This document shows positions 1 to 7,720 of a stretch of DNA of 30,682 nucleotides, piece by piece; position 1 is the first letter of the stretch, and each line of letters begins with the position of its first letter. Both the position numbers and the translations under genes were made by a program. The notes under the pieces were generated by a model. The model saw only the letters and a list, made by a program, of their open reading frames with translations. It did not search any database and was not told the DNA's origin. Source of the DNA: Streptomyces showdoensis (GTDB lineage: Bacteria; Actinomycetota; Actinomycetes; Streptomycetales; Streptomycetaceae); NCBI RefSeq assembly GCF_039535475.1, contig NZ_BAAAXG010000005.1:1-30682 (forward strand), in the 5' to 3' direction.

Positions 1-1
1 G

Positions 2-940
2 AAGCGGGCGGGCGGCCGACACCGGACTGTTCTACGACTCCTGGAGGCGCCGAGCGAGGCGCTGCTCGTCGAGGAGTGGATCGAGCCGACGTTGAGGGCC
101 GTCCGCGGCGATTCGACATGGTTGGACATCGAGCGGCTGAAGGCGTCGATCCTCGATGTCCGCAACCCGCCGAGCCGATCCCGCCGGTTCTGGTTCAACC
201 AGATCACGGCCGCAGAGGACGCTTTCCCTTGCCGTTACGAGTGGGATGCCTGCCCGCACGAGGGCGTGAGCCTCGACGAGGGCGACGAGATCGTCTGCTT
301 CTTCGACGGCTCGAAATCGGATGACGCCACCGGCCTGGTCGCCTGCCGGCTGCGGGACGGCCATGTGCAGACGCTCGGGGTGTGGCAGCGGCCCGCGAAC
401 TGGCCGGACGACGTTCCATGGCGGGTGCCTCGCGAGGAGGTCGACGGCGTGGTGGACCACACGTTCGCCATGTACAAGCCGCTCGCGTTCTTCGCCGACC
501 CGGGCTCCGGGTTCGACGACGCGGACGGCGAACGCTACTGGGACGGGTTCATCGACGCGTGGGCGCAGCGCTACGGCAAGCGGCTGAAGCTGAAGGCGGT
601 CTCGTCGGGCCCGGCGCTCACGCGGTGATGTGGGACATGCGTGATCGCCGCCGGCAGCAGACGTTCACTGAGCCGTGGACCGGTTCTACCGGGACGTCCT
701 GAGCGCCAGCTGACCCACGACGGTCACAAGGTGCTGCGTCAGCACGTTGCGAACGCCAGGCGCCGCACGAACGCCTGGGGCTACACGATCGGCAAGGAGC
801 ATCGCGAGTCGGCCCGGAAGATCGACCTGGCGGTGTGCGCGATCGGCGCGCGGATGCTGCGCCGCATGGTGATGAACAGCCCGGCCTGGGCGAAGCGGTC
901 AACGGCTCGTGGCAAGGGAAGGGTGGTGGTCCTGCGGTGA
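2..940 (+). pseudogene. Phage terminase large subunit, 5'-truncated and frameshifted remnant
   Basis: Fragments of one terminase large subunit lie in order but in different frames. ADTGLFYDS is in frame 3 near bases 16-45. Frame 2 then carries a long nuclease-like stretch up to a stop at 626-628, containing FFDGSKSDDATGLVACR and LGVWQRP. AVDRFYRDVLSA follows near 673-710, then LTHDGHKVLRQHVANARRR and GKEHRESARKIDLAVCA, ending at 940. The acidic FxDGSKSxDxT segment fits the large-terminase nuclease domain that cuts packaged DNA. At least four frame changes (near 45, 626, 672 and 710) prevent a single product. Some look like single lost C/G bases, so sequencing error is as plausible as decay. 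The window edge removes the N-terminal ATPase part. The stop overlaps the GTG of the portal remnant, the usual phage packaging gene order. Confidence 0.75.
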
Positions 941-1335
941 CGATTCCCACCCTCCCCCTGCTCGACCTGTCGGACGACGAGAAGCAGATCCTCACTTTGC
1001 TGCGAACCGATCTGCTGGCGCAGCGCTTCAAGCTGGAAGTGCTGGACGCCTACTTCAACGGCGAGCAGGTGATTCGTGACTGGGGATCAGCATCCCGCCG
1101 CAGCTGAAGACCCTGCACACGGTTATCGGCTGGCCGCGGGTCGGGGTGGAGGCGCTTGAGCAGCGCCTCGACCTCGAGGCGTTCCGATGGGCCGACGGCA
1201 CGGACTCCGCGGAGCTGGAGGAGATCGCCCGAGGCCAACGACCTCTACGACGAGTCGAGCCTGGCGCACCTGGACGCCCTCACCTATGGCCGCGAGTACG
1301 TCCCACGATCCGGAGGCCATCCGCTGCGCTCCCTT
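937..1335 (+). pseudogene. Phage portal protein, N-terminal remnant with frameshifts
   Basis: A GTG start at 937 overlaps the terminase stop and opens VTIPTLPLLDLSDDEKQ, LDAYFNGEQ. The frame breaks at a run of G near 1082-1085 and resumes as ISIPPQLKTLHTVIGWPRV and VEALEQRLDLEAFRW. It shifts again near 1230 to EANDLYDESSLAHLDALTYG and once more near 1305 (DPEAIR). The order YFxGEQ, IPPxL, WPRVxVExLEQRLDxExFR, AND..DxESxLxHLDALxYGR is what I recognise from actinophage portal proteins (SPP1-type fold), which form the DNA entry ring of the capsid. Only about the first 130 residues are present and nothing phage-like follows. With the terminase this is a truncated packaging module, a prophage scar or an error-rich contig edge. 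Confidence 0.68.
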
Positions 1336-1406
1336 CCGGACCGCGGCACCCGGGCCTCCGAGACGGCCGGCTCGTCCCGCTGACGTCGCCTCCGCCGAAG
1401 CCGAGT

Positions 1407-1441
1407 CCGTCGGCCGGCCGGGAGACCGAGCCGGCCGACGG
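1407..1441 (-). terminator. Hairpin terminator candidate after the VOC gene
   Basis: A perfect 12-bp stem (1407-1418 pairing with 1430-1441) with an 11-nt loop lies 16 bases beyond the stop codon of the minus-strand VOC gene. There is no clear U-tract, as is common for actinobacterial terminators. Confidence 0.55.
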
Positions 1442-1457
1442 GAGCGGTCGCCCCGGG

Positions 1458-2195
1458 TCAGCGAGGGGCGAGGAGGCAGAACTCGTTGCCTTCCGGGTCG
1501 GCGAGCACCGCCCAGGAGATGGCGGACCGGTCGACGTCGGGGACGGTGGCGCCCAAGGCGCGGAGCCGGGCTTCCTCTGCCTCCAGGTCGTCGCCGGGAT
1601 AGGGGCGGATGTCGAGGTGGACCCGGTTCCACACGGTCTTGACGTCGGGGGTGCGGATGAACTCCAGGTAGGGGCCGACTCCCTTGGCGGACCGCATGGC
1701 CGCGTGGTCGTCGGTGACCTCGTGCAGCGTCCAGTCCATCGCCTCGTCCCAGAACCCGGCCATCCGCCGCGGGTCGGCGCAGTCGACCACGACCGCCGCG
1801 ATCGGCCCGGTGTCCCGGTAGGTCGGACGGGGCTCCAGGACGCAGAACTCGTTGCCCTCCGGATCGGCCATGACCGTCCAGGGGACGTCGCCCTGGCCCA
1901 CGTCCGCGAGCGTCGCGCCGAGGTCCCGCAGGCGCGCGACCAGGGCCGCCTGGTGGGCGGTCGAGGTGGTGGCCAGGTCGAGGTGCACCCGGTTCTTCAC
2001 CGTCTTGGGCTCCGGGTCGGCGACGATGTCGATGCAGACGGCCGCGGGATCGGGGTAGGAGAAGCCCACGGGTTCGAGGTTGGTCACGCCCGGGCCCTCG
2101 CTGTCGACACCCCAGCCCAGCGCCTCGGACCAGAACCGGCCGAGCGCGGCATCGTCCCGGGCCTTCATGTTGATCTGCACAAGTCGTGTCGCCAT
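1458..2195 (-). CDS. Two-domain VOC (glyoxalase/bleomycin-resistance-like) protein
   Basis: The 245-residue product carries two tandem vicinal-oxygen-chelate modules. Each has the same pair of signatures: NRVHLDL then DPEGNEFCVLEP in the first half, and NRVHLDI then DPEGNEFCLLAP in the second. The His of NRVHLD and the Glu of EGNEF are typical VOC metal or structural positions. Cytosolic two-module VOC proteins of this length are common in Streptomyces and usually lack an assigned substrate, so detoxification or drug binding is only a family-level guess. I chose the ATG at 2195 (MATRLVQINMKARD), because the upstream in-frame extension does not resemble the fold. It is monocistronic or last in a short minus-strand run, 112 bases below the next gene, and followed by a hairpin. 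Confidence 0.88.
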   Translation of the reverse strand: MATRLVQINMKARDDAALGRFWSEALGWGVDSEGPGVTNLEPVGFSYPDPAAVCIDIVADPEPKTVKNRVHLDLATTSTAHQAALVARLRDLGATLADVGQGDVPWTVMADPEGNEFCVLEPRPTYRDTGPIAAVVVDCADPRRMAGFWDEAMDWTLHEVTDDHAAMRSAKGVGPYLEFIRTPDVKTVWNRVHLDIRPYPGDDLEAEEARLRALGATVPDVDRSAISWAVLADPEGNEFCLLAPR

Positions 2196-2307
2196 GCCGC
2201 CGATCCTAGAAGCCCGCAGCGCCCGGGCCACCCGCAGGTCAGCTCGGTCGCGGCACAGGAGTCGTCGGCCCGGGAGAAGGCGGGCGCGGACAAGGGCCGC
2301 GCGCCGC

Positions 2308-2865
2308 TCACGGCTGCCAGCGCGGAGCCTCGTCGTCGGGTGAGTCCGGGCTCGCGAAGTGGAAGGGGACGGAAAGGTGCTCGGCGAGCGCGCGACCGGC
2401 GCGCTCGGCGGCCACCGCTTCGGGGTGGCGGGGGCGGTGGTCCCGCGACTCGCCGAGGTAGCGCTGGGCCGTCGACCGGTAGACGGTGGCCAGCTGCGCC
2501 TCTCCCGCCGGGTCGGCGGTGACGGCCAGCAGCTGCACGAACCAGTCGTGGACGGTGTCGCCGTCCCAGACCGCCTCGATCGCCACGACGCGGCCTGCGC
2601 ATCCGGCTGCCCGGTGGGCCAACGACTCCTGATCGAGCGGGCTCTCCGGTCGGCGGGCGATCCGGTCCCCGTGGTGGAGGTAGCGGTCGCCGACGATCAG
2701 TTGAGCGGTATCGACCCCTGTTCCACGGGGATCCCGGCCGATCTCGGTGATGACCCTCACCGCCATGAGCCGCGCGTCCTGGAGGACGTACCCGTCGACC
2801 TCCTCGCGGATCCCGGCCGGCAGGGTCTCCCACCATACGGCCCTGGCCGCCTTGTCCATGCTCAT
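2308..2865 (-). CDS. Conserved hypothetical protein
   Basis: A 185-residue product starting MSMDKAARAVWWETLPAG. The ATG at 2865 is preceded by GAGGA about six bases away, which favours it over an ATG two codons later. I see no signal peptide, membrane segment or catalytic motif that I can name. The N-terminal half is acidic, with IREEVDGYVLQDARLMAV and IGRDPRGTGVDTAQLIVGDR; the C-terminal half contains YRSTAQRYLGESRD. Third-position GC is high throughout and the frame is unbroken, so it is probably a real cytosolic protein. Function unknown. It lies upstream of, and on the same strand as, the VOC gene, with 112 bases between them. Confidence 0.72.
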   Translation of the reverse strand: MSMDKAARAVWWETLPAGIREEVDGYVLQDARLMAVRVITEIGRDPRGTGVDTAQLIVGDRYLHHGDRIARRPESPLDQESLAHRAAGCAGRVVAIEAVWDGDTVHDWFVQLLAVTADPAGEAQLATVYRSTAQRYLGESRDHRPRHPEAVAAERAGRALAEHLSVPFHFASPDSPDDEAPRWQP

Positions 2866-2996
2866 GCGCTTCCTCGCCCCCTGAGCCCCGTCGACGGAGC
2901 CTCGCGCCACTGTACGGCGTGGTCCGCCACCGTCTACGACGGCTCGTGTGCGGGGCCACTACTCGCCGAGGGACGGACCGGTCACCGGGCCCGGGG

Positions 2997-3013
2997 GTCC
3001 GTCCGGGACGGAC
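2997..3013 (-). terminator. Short hairpin, possible terminator
   Basis: GTCCGTC-CGG-GACGGAC forms a 7-bp stem immediately beyond the stop of the small membrane-protein gene ending at 3017. It is short but GC-only in the core. Support is positional and modest. Confidence 0.3.
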
Positions 3014-3016
3014 GGG

Positions 3017-3280
3017 TCAGCCGCGTCCGACGCGCGCTGCCAGCACCTGAGAGGGCCTGCAGAGCCGGTCCACGATGGTGGAGGTCACGACGAGGTAGTG
3101 GACGCTGACGTACCCGTGCTCCTTGTCCACCAGGGCCGGCGCGCCGTCACGGTGGATCCGGCGCAGATAGCGGCTGCGCAGTGGGGCCCCGGCCACGAGC
3201 AGGACCGGAGAGGCGACCACAGCCGCCACGGCAACCCCGAACCTGGTGGCAGTGATCTTGGCAGTCTCGTGCGTGCGCAT
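3017..3280 (-). CDS. Small single-pass membrane protein, unknown function
   Basis: An 87-residue product. After a short polar N-terminus (MRTHETAKITATR) there is one hydrophobic segment at about residues 14-33, then a basic run (RSRYLRRIHRD) and a soluble tail. This suggests one membrane span with a cytosolic positive flank. No family motif is recognised. The ATG at 3280 has no strong ribosome-binding site, and the gene lies only 51 bases beyond the end of the large minus-strand operon. It could be a trailing operon member or an independent small gene. Confidence 0.5.
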   Translation of the reverse strand: MRTHETAKITATRFGVAVAAVVASPVLLVAGAPLRSRYLRRIHRDGAPALVDKEHGYVSVHYLVVTSTIVDRLCRPSQVLAARVGRG

Positions 3281-3331
3281 GGCACAGTGTCCTCGGTGCG
3301 TTCCACGTTCCCGCGGGTGGCCGGGGAACGG

Positions 3332-3847
3332 CTACTCGCGGGCTCGATCCGGCGCCTTCCGGATGCCCCTGCCCTCGTGCCACAGCCGTGCCGCGCATAC
3401 GGCGGCCGAGGCGGCGAAGAGGCAGGCCGTGATCAGCAGCCACCGGCCCAGGAAGACGTCGGCCGGAAGGCCCGTGGAGGCGGAGTAGTGGCCGACCTGG
3501 CGGAGGATCAGCGGCCAGTACACGAGCAGCAGGACGCCCGAGACGAAGGCCGGCACGCGGATGTGGTTGATGCCGGGGCGGGGGCGGGTAGGGCGGTCCG
3601 CCGGGCGGCGTCCGAGGGCCCGTTGCAGGGCGAGGTCCGCGTACGCGTAGAGCGGCAGGAGGACGAGGTCGTGCAGGAGGGCCGCTCCTGCGAACCAGGC
3701 GGCGACGGCGAGGCTGTCGCCCTTCAGGAGCCGCACGCCCGCGTAGCAGGCCAGGGCGAAGGAGGCGAGGAGGAGCAGCAGGTGGAGCGGCGAGGCTCCG
3801 TAGCGGCGTCGGAAGGCCGTGCGGAGCGGTGGGGTGGAGGGTGTCAT
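3332..3847 (-). CDS. Multi-pass membrane protein, last gene of the six-gene operon
   Basis: A 171-residue product starting MTPSTPPLRTAFRRRYGASP, with about four hydrophobic segments: LLLLLASFALACYAGVRLL, VAAWFAGAALLHDLVLLPLY, VPAFVSGVLLLVYWPLIL and a span near LLITACLFAASAAVCA. The second carries a His-Asp pair. The ATG overlaps the stop of the oxidoreductase gene by four bases (ATGA), implying translational coupling. I do not recognise a named family. The position suggests a membrane accessory to the cytochrome-b/sulfite-oxidase fusion, which is inference. The basic, charged C-terminus (RLWHEGRGIRKAPDRARE) is probably cytosolic. Confidence 0.78.
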   Translation of the reverse strand: MTPSTPPLRTAFRRRYGASPLHLLLLLASFALACYAGVRLLKGDSLAVAAWFAGAALLHDLVLLPLYAYADLALQRALGRRPADRPTRPRPGINHIRVPAFVSGVLLLVYWPLILRQVGHYSASTGLPADVFLGRWLLITACLFAASAAVCAARLWHEGRGIRKAPDRARE

Positions 3848-5223
3848 GCCGGTTCCCCGAAGGTGAGGCGGGTGACCCATTTGGTGTTGTGGACGCCCGG
3901 GGCCCCGGGGACGATGATCCGGGCCGGGTAGCCGTGGTCCTGGGACAGGACGGCGCCGTTGACCCGTACGGCCAGGAGGGAACGGGCGTCGCGTGCCTGG
4001 TGGGCGCTCAGGACGACGGAGCTGAACGAGCCGCCCCGTTGCAGGGACTCGACCAGGACCTGGGGCGTGTCCGTGCCCAGGCCGACGAGTGCGGCCAGGT
4101 CGGTGAGGCGGACGCCCCTCCAGTGCTGGTCGGGGGTGGACCAGCCTTCCACGCAGGCGATGGGAAGCAGGGCGTCGTTCTGCGGCATGGCCAGCAACCG
4201 TTCGTAGGTGAGGTCGGTCTGTCGGCCCGCCCCTCGTACGGTGAGCCGCCACCCGGGGCCGATGTCGCTGGGGCGGATGCCGACGGAGGCCGCGGTCTTG
4301 TTGATCTGGAAGCCGTTCGGGCCGGAACCCGGGTCCTGGCCGTGCGGGGCGAGCAGGGCCGTCTGCCGGAACCAGCCCCCGATGCTCTGGCCCGCGGTCA
4401 CGGCGAACAGGGCGAGGGAACCCAGTCCGACCATGCCCAGCGCGCCCCGCCGGGAGATCGTGGGCGGCGCCGGGCGGGGCGAGACGAGGCCGGCCGCCTC
4501 CTCGCTGCCGGGGGCCGGCTGGCGCGGCCCGGAGCGCAGGGCCCGCACGGCGCGCGGCAGGCGGAGGGTCACGTGGACGGCGAAGGCTCCGATGAACACC
4601 CAGGCCCCGTACAGGTGCAGCGTGTAGAAGGAGCCCGGGAAGACGTAGTGGAGCTGCACGTTGAGGATGCCGGTGACGAACTCGAAGCCCGCGCCTCCCA
4701 CGAGCAGGAGCAGGGAGAGACGCTCGGCGGCCTGGGCGGCCGAGCGGACGGGCGGCCAGGCGAACAGCTTCGGGATCACCGACCACAGCTTGGCCAGGAG
4801 TACGGGCACGAGCACGATGCCCAGGGTGACGTGGACGCCCTGGGTGACGCGGTAGAGCCAGTGGGGGGAGGTCGGCCAGGAGAACAGGTAGAAGCCGAGC
4901 CATCCCTTGTCGGGGGTCTGGTCGTTGACCGCGGCCAGGTCCGGGTCGTAGGCGGCGTACGACAGCAGGCCCGTCACGAAGAGGATCGTGACGCCGAAGA
5001 GCAGGACCGTCCCGAGCACCGCGGTCAGCCAGGGGCCGCGCAGCGGGCTGCGCCAGAACTCCGGCCGGGACGGGCCGCTTGGCGGGCCGGCCCGCCAAGC
5101 GGCGGCCGTCGTGTCCTTCAGTCGTGTGCGCCGGGTCCGGGCGGTGTCGTCGGGTTGCGCTCCCGCCCGCGCCCGGCCACCGGGTGGGGGCGTCCCGTCG
5201 TCCTTCGTGTCCGTCGTGTCCAT
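3844..5223 (-). CDS. Cytochrome-b-like / sulfite-oxidase-type molybdopterin oxidoreductase fusion
   Basis: A 459-residue fusion. Residues ~63-222 contain four hydrophobic segments with paired histidines (HWLYRVTQGVHVTLG; LHLYG...FAVHVTLRL), typical of a di-haem cytochrome b561-like anchor. A twin-arginine-like SRRGALGMVGLGSLALF at ~257-273 precedes the C-terminal domain. That domain has the sulfite-oxidase-fold signature ACVEGWSTPDQHWRGVRL; Cys357 is the expected molybdenum ligand. Further fold motifs are DHGYPARIIVPGAPGVHNTKWV. The predicted role is electron exchange between an extracytoplasmic substrate and the membrane quinone pool through haem; the substrate is unknown. The ATG at 5223 has GGAGG about seven bases upstream. 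The gene follows the GT87-like gene by 23 bases and overlaps the next gene by four. Both redox halves on one chain is a notable arrangement. Confidence 0.88.
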   Translation of the reverse strand: MDTTDTKDDGTPPPGGRARAGAQPDDTARTRRTRLKDTTAAAWRAGPPSGPSRPEFWRSPLRGPWLTAVLGTVLLFGVTILFVTGLLSYAAYDPDLAAVNDQTPDKGWLGFYLFSWPTSPHWLYRVTQGVHVTLGIVLVPVLLAKLWSVIPKLFAWPPVRSAAQAAERLSLLLLVGGAGFEFVTGILNVQLHYVFPGSFYTLHLYGAWVFIGAFAVHVTLRLPRAVRALRSGPRQPAPGSEEAAGLVSPRPAPPTISRRGALGMVGLGSLALFAVTAGQSIGGWFRQTALLAPHGQDPGSGPNGFQINKTAASVGIRPSDIGPGWRLTVRGAGRQTDLTYERLLAMPQNDALLPIACVEGWSTPDQHWRGVRLTDLAALVGLGTDTPQVLVESLQRGGSFSSVVLSAHQARDARSLLAVRVNGAVLSQDHGYPARIIVPGAPGVHNTKWVTRLTFGEPA

Positions 5224-5246
5224 CGTCGACCTCCGCGGCTTTCGCG

Positions 5247-6818
5247 TCACAGGGTCCGGCGGGGCCGCCCCGCCGGGAAGAACGGGGCACTCCGCAGGCG
5301 AGGGAGGGCCGGTGGTACGCCGCTCCGGCGCGCGGTCGTCGACGTGGAGGTGGACGGGGCCGTGGACGGGGACGTGTGAGGGTCCGGCCGGCTGGTCCCG
5401 TCGGGCCCGGAGGAGCGTCGCGCCCCGCCGGGGCCGGTCGTGCTTCCTGAGCCGCCCCGGAGCAGCCGGCCGCACACGACGGCCAGGGCCGCGACGGCGT
5501 ACGTGACCGTGCCCGCGTCGGCGACCGCGCGGGAGGTCAGGTACGCGGCCGCTCCGGCGACCGCGACGCCCATCCACTCCCAGCGGCCGTCGAGCGCCAC
5601 CAGGGCCACCAGGAGCAGGGCGTACCAGGAGTAGCCGGGTGTCGTGAGGAGGAACGCGGTGCCGGTCACCAGGAGGGCGCCGCTCCAGGGGCGTCGGGGG
5701 TCGCCGCGCAGCATCACGTACACGGTGACGGCAAGCATCCCGGTGATGACGGCGGGCAGGGCCCAGGTGTCGGGGAGCAGCAGCCGCAGGAGCGCGTAGC
5801 GCTCGCCGGCCGAGGCGTCCTGGTAGCCCTCCTCGTCGGCGTAGCCGCGGAGGTAGCCGAGGACGGAGGAGTGGGACAGCAGGACGTACGGGAGGTAGAG
5901 GGCGGTGAGGACGGCGGCGGCGGGGACGAGGACCGCTGCCGCGTCGCGGGGCCGCCGCACCCCGGACAGGGTTCCCGGGACGAGGACCGCGGGCAGCAGT
6001 TTGACGGCCGTGGCCAGGCCCAGCAGGGCGCCGCCCCAGGCCCGGTGGCGGACCGTCAGGCCCAGGGCCGCGACCGACAGCAGGACGCCGAGCACGTCGG
6101 CGTGCGCGTTGTTCACCGCTTCGAGGGGAACGGCGGGGCACCAGGCCCAGTAGGCGGCGGTACGCGGGTCCCCTCGGCGCCGGAGGATGCGCAGCAGGAT
6201 CGGAGTGGTCGCCACGGCGAGGAGCGCGCCGCCCGCCTGGAGGGCCTTGTGGCGGGCGCCGTCCGGGGCGACGGCGTGGACGAGGAGGAAGTACAGCTCG
6301 CCCGCCGGGGGGTAGATCGTGTGGACGTGGGGGCGGTTGATGCGCGTGCAGCCGCCGTCGGGGAGGGCGGCGAGGTCCGGCGCGTCGCATTCCCGCCCGG
6401 TGGGGAACAGCCAGCGGTCCCGGTACGGGAGGAGCGCGGCGTCGGCCGGGGCGTGGTCGTAGGGCGAGACGCCCGCCGCCTGCACCCTGCCGTCCCAGGC
6501 GTAGCGGAACATGTCGGTGCTCGTGCGGGGCGCCGCCACCAGACCGGTGGCGGCGACGACGGCGCCGCCGGTGAGGACGAGCACGGCGACGTGCCGGGCG
6601 GGTACCGCGCGGAGGGACCAGGCCGCCGCCGCGAAGAGGGCCCAGCACACGGCGTACCACCAGGACAGGACCGCCGGGTCCGTGGCACGGCCGTCGTCGC
6701 GGACGGTGAGGACGAGGACCGCGGCGAGGGCGGCCACGAGGACGGCGGTCCGGAGGGTCGCGGGGAGCCGCGGCGGCCGCGCCGATGCCGCAGACCCGGT
6801 GCGGGGCGGCCGCGTCAC
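5247..6818 (-). CDS. GT87/DUF2029-like polyprenyl-phosphate-mannose glycosyltransferase
   Basis: A 523-residue polytopic membrane protein. The first extracytoplasmic loop carries Asp102 and RYAWDGRVQAAGVSPY at ~105-120, a signature of GT-C mannosyltransferases of the DUF2029/GT87 type, which take sugar from polyprenyl phosphate. Further family features are RINRPHVHTIYPPAGELYF, EAVNNAHADVLGVLL and TAVKLLPAVLVPG, followed by many hydrophobic segments to ~455. The last ~70 residues are a low-complexity Ser/Thr/Pro/Arg tail with no recognised fold. Its ATG overlaps the methyltransferase stop by four bases. With a family 2 transferase and a DUF2064 protein upstream, it probably performs the membrane step of glycan or glycolipid assembly. 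The donor and acceptor cannot be read from sequence. Confidence 0.85.
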   Translation of the reverse strand: MTRPPRTGSAASARPPRLPATLRTAVLVAALAAVLVLTVRDDGRATDPAVLSWWYAVCWALFAAAAWSLRAVPARHVAVLVLTGGAVVAATGLVAAPRTSTDMFRYAWDGRVQAAGVSPYDHAPADAALLPYRDRWLFPTGRECDAPDLAALPDGGCTRINRPHVHTIYPPAGELYFLLVHAVAPDGARHKALQAGGALLAVATTPILLRILRRRGDPRTAAYWAWCPAVPLEAVNNAHADVLGVLLSVAALGLTVRHRAWGGALLGLATAVKLLPAVLVPGTLSGVRRPRDAAAVLVPAAAVLTALYLPYVLLSHSSVLGYLRGYADEEGYQDASAGERYALLRLLLPDTWALPAVITGMLAVTVYVMLRGDPRRPWSGALLVTGTAFLLTTPGYSWYALLLVALVALDGRWEWMGVAVAGAAAYLTSRAVADAGTVTYAVAALAVVCGRLLRGGSGSTTGPGGARRSSGPDGTSRPDPHTSPSTAPSTSTSTTARRSGVPPALPRLRSAPFFPAGRPRRTL

Positions 6819-7720
6819 GGGGCGGCTCCGGGCGGGTGCGGGGCCGTGGCGGGGCCCCCGGCGGCGCGGTCGCGCTGGTGGGTGGTCGCGAGGTCACGCA
6901 TGTCGGCGGCGGTTCGGTCTCCTGTGTCGGTGGCGGAGCGGTCCCCCGTATCGGAAGGGGCGCGGTCACGGGTGTCGGACGGGGCGCGGTCACGGGCGGG
7001 GGCGGGGGCGCGGTCACGGGCGGGGGCGCGGTCACGGGTGTCGGCTGGCACGAGTTCGGCGAAGTGGCGGCCGGTCACCTGCCAGCCGTGGACGGCCCGC
7101 CAGCCGGTGGAGCGGGCGTGGTGCCGCAGGGCCGTGCCGCCGACGCGGGCCCAGGGAAAGGGGGCGCCGAGGCCGCCCCGGCCGTCGTCCAGGCGTACGT
7201 CGCACCGCTCGTCCACCTCGACGGGCGCGGTCTCGACCAGCAGGCGCCCGCCGGGGGCGAGGAGGCTCGCGACGCGGTCGAGGAGGGCTTCGGGATCACC
7301 GCCGATGCCGATGTTCCCGTCCATCAGCAGTGCGGTGTCCCAGCGGTGCTCGCCGGGCAGGGGGTCGAACACCGAACGGCACAGGGCCGTTCCGCCGCGG
7401 CTCACGGTCCGTGCCACGGCGGCCGGGGTGACGTCGATGCCGAGGGCTCTCCGTCCGCGTTCGGCCAGGGCGGCGACGAGCCGGCCGGGACCGCAGCCGA
7501 TGTCGAGGACGGCCCCGTGGCAGCGCGCCAGGACGCTCTCGTCCGCCGCGTCGGCGCCGGCGCACCAGCGCTGGACGTCCAGGGGCAGCAGCCAGCCGTC
7601 GGCCCGGTGGAGGAAGAGGGGCCCGCGCCCGGCGCGCAGGGCTCCGGCGTAGGGGTCCGCGCGCCAGGCCTGGGCCGGGACATCGCGCGGCCCGGAGGCC
7701 GTGGAGGTGGCGGGGGTCAT
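6815..7720 (-). CDS. Class I SAM-dependent methyltransferase with repeat tail
   Basis: A 301-residue product. Motif I, VLDIGCGPGR, is at residues 71-80, with the acidic end of strand 2 in ALGIDVTPAAVAR; a late LLAPGGRLLVET motif fits the Rossmann-fold methyltransferase core to ~220. Residues ~226-286 are a low-complexity tail of DTRDRAP-like units, not part of the fold. The ATG at 7720 overlaps the preceding stop by four bases, and its own stop overlaps the GT87-like start. It is probably cytosolic and may methylate a sugar or lipid intermediate made by the operon. The substrate is unknown. Confidence 0.87.
   Translation of the reverse strand: MTPATSTASGPRDVPAQAWRADPYAGALRAGRGPLFLHRADGWLLPLDVQRWCAGADAADESVLARCHGAVLDIGCGPGRLVAALAERGRRALGIDVTPAAVARTVSRGGTALCRSVFDPLPGEHRWDTALLMDGNIGIGGDPEALLDRVASLLAPGGRLLVETAPVEVDERCDVRLDDGRGGLGAPFPWARVGGTALRHHARSTGWRAVHGWQVTGRHFAELVPADTRDRAPARDRAPAPARDRAPSDTRDRAPSDTGDRSATDTGDRTAADMRDLATTHQRDRAAGGPATAPHPPGAAP
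6863..7045 (-). repeat. Coding low-complexity repeat, (D/A)xRDRAP-type units
   Basis: About nine imperfect 6-8 residue units (DTRDRAP, ARDRAP, DTGDRSA and DTGDRTA variants) make up the C-terminal tail of the methyltransferase. At DNA level this is an array of GGTCACGGGTGTCGG-like and GGGGGCGCGGTCACG-like units, the best conserved near 6960-7040. It looks like recent in-frame tandem expansion. Confidence 0.8.

Noticed and set aside
1146..2522. A 458-residue plus-strand frame
   Set aside because: It is partly the portal remnant and otherwise antisense to the VOC and hypothetical genes, with no domain of its own.
3844..7035. A single 1063-residue minus-strand reading frame spanning the molybdenum fusion and the GT87-like gene
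   Set aside because: Its upper two thirds is an out-of-frame, Arg/Pro-rich shadow of the GT87-like and methyltransferase genes. Only the part from the ATG at 5223 has domains and a ribosome-binding site.
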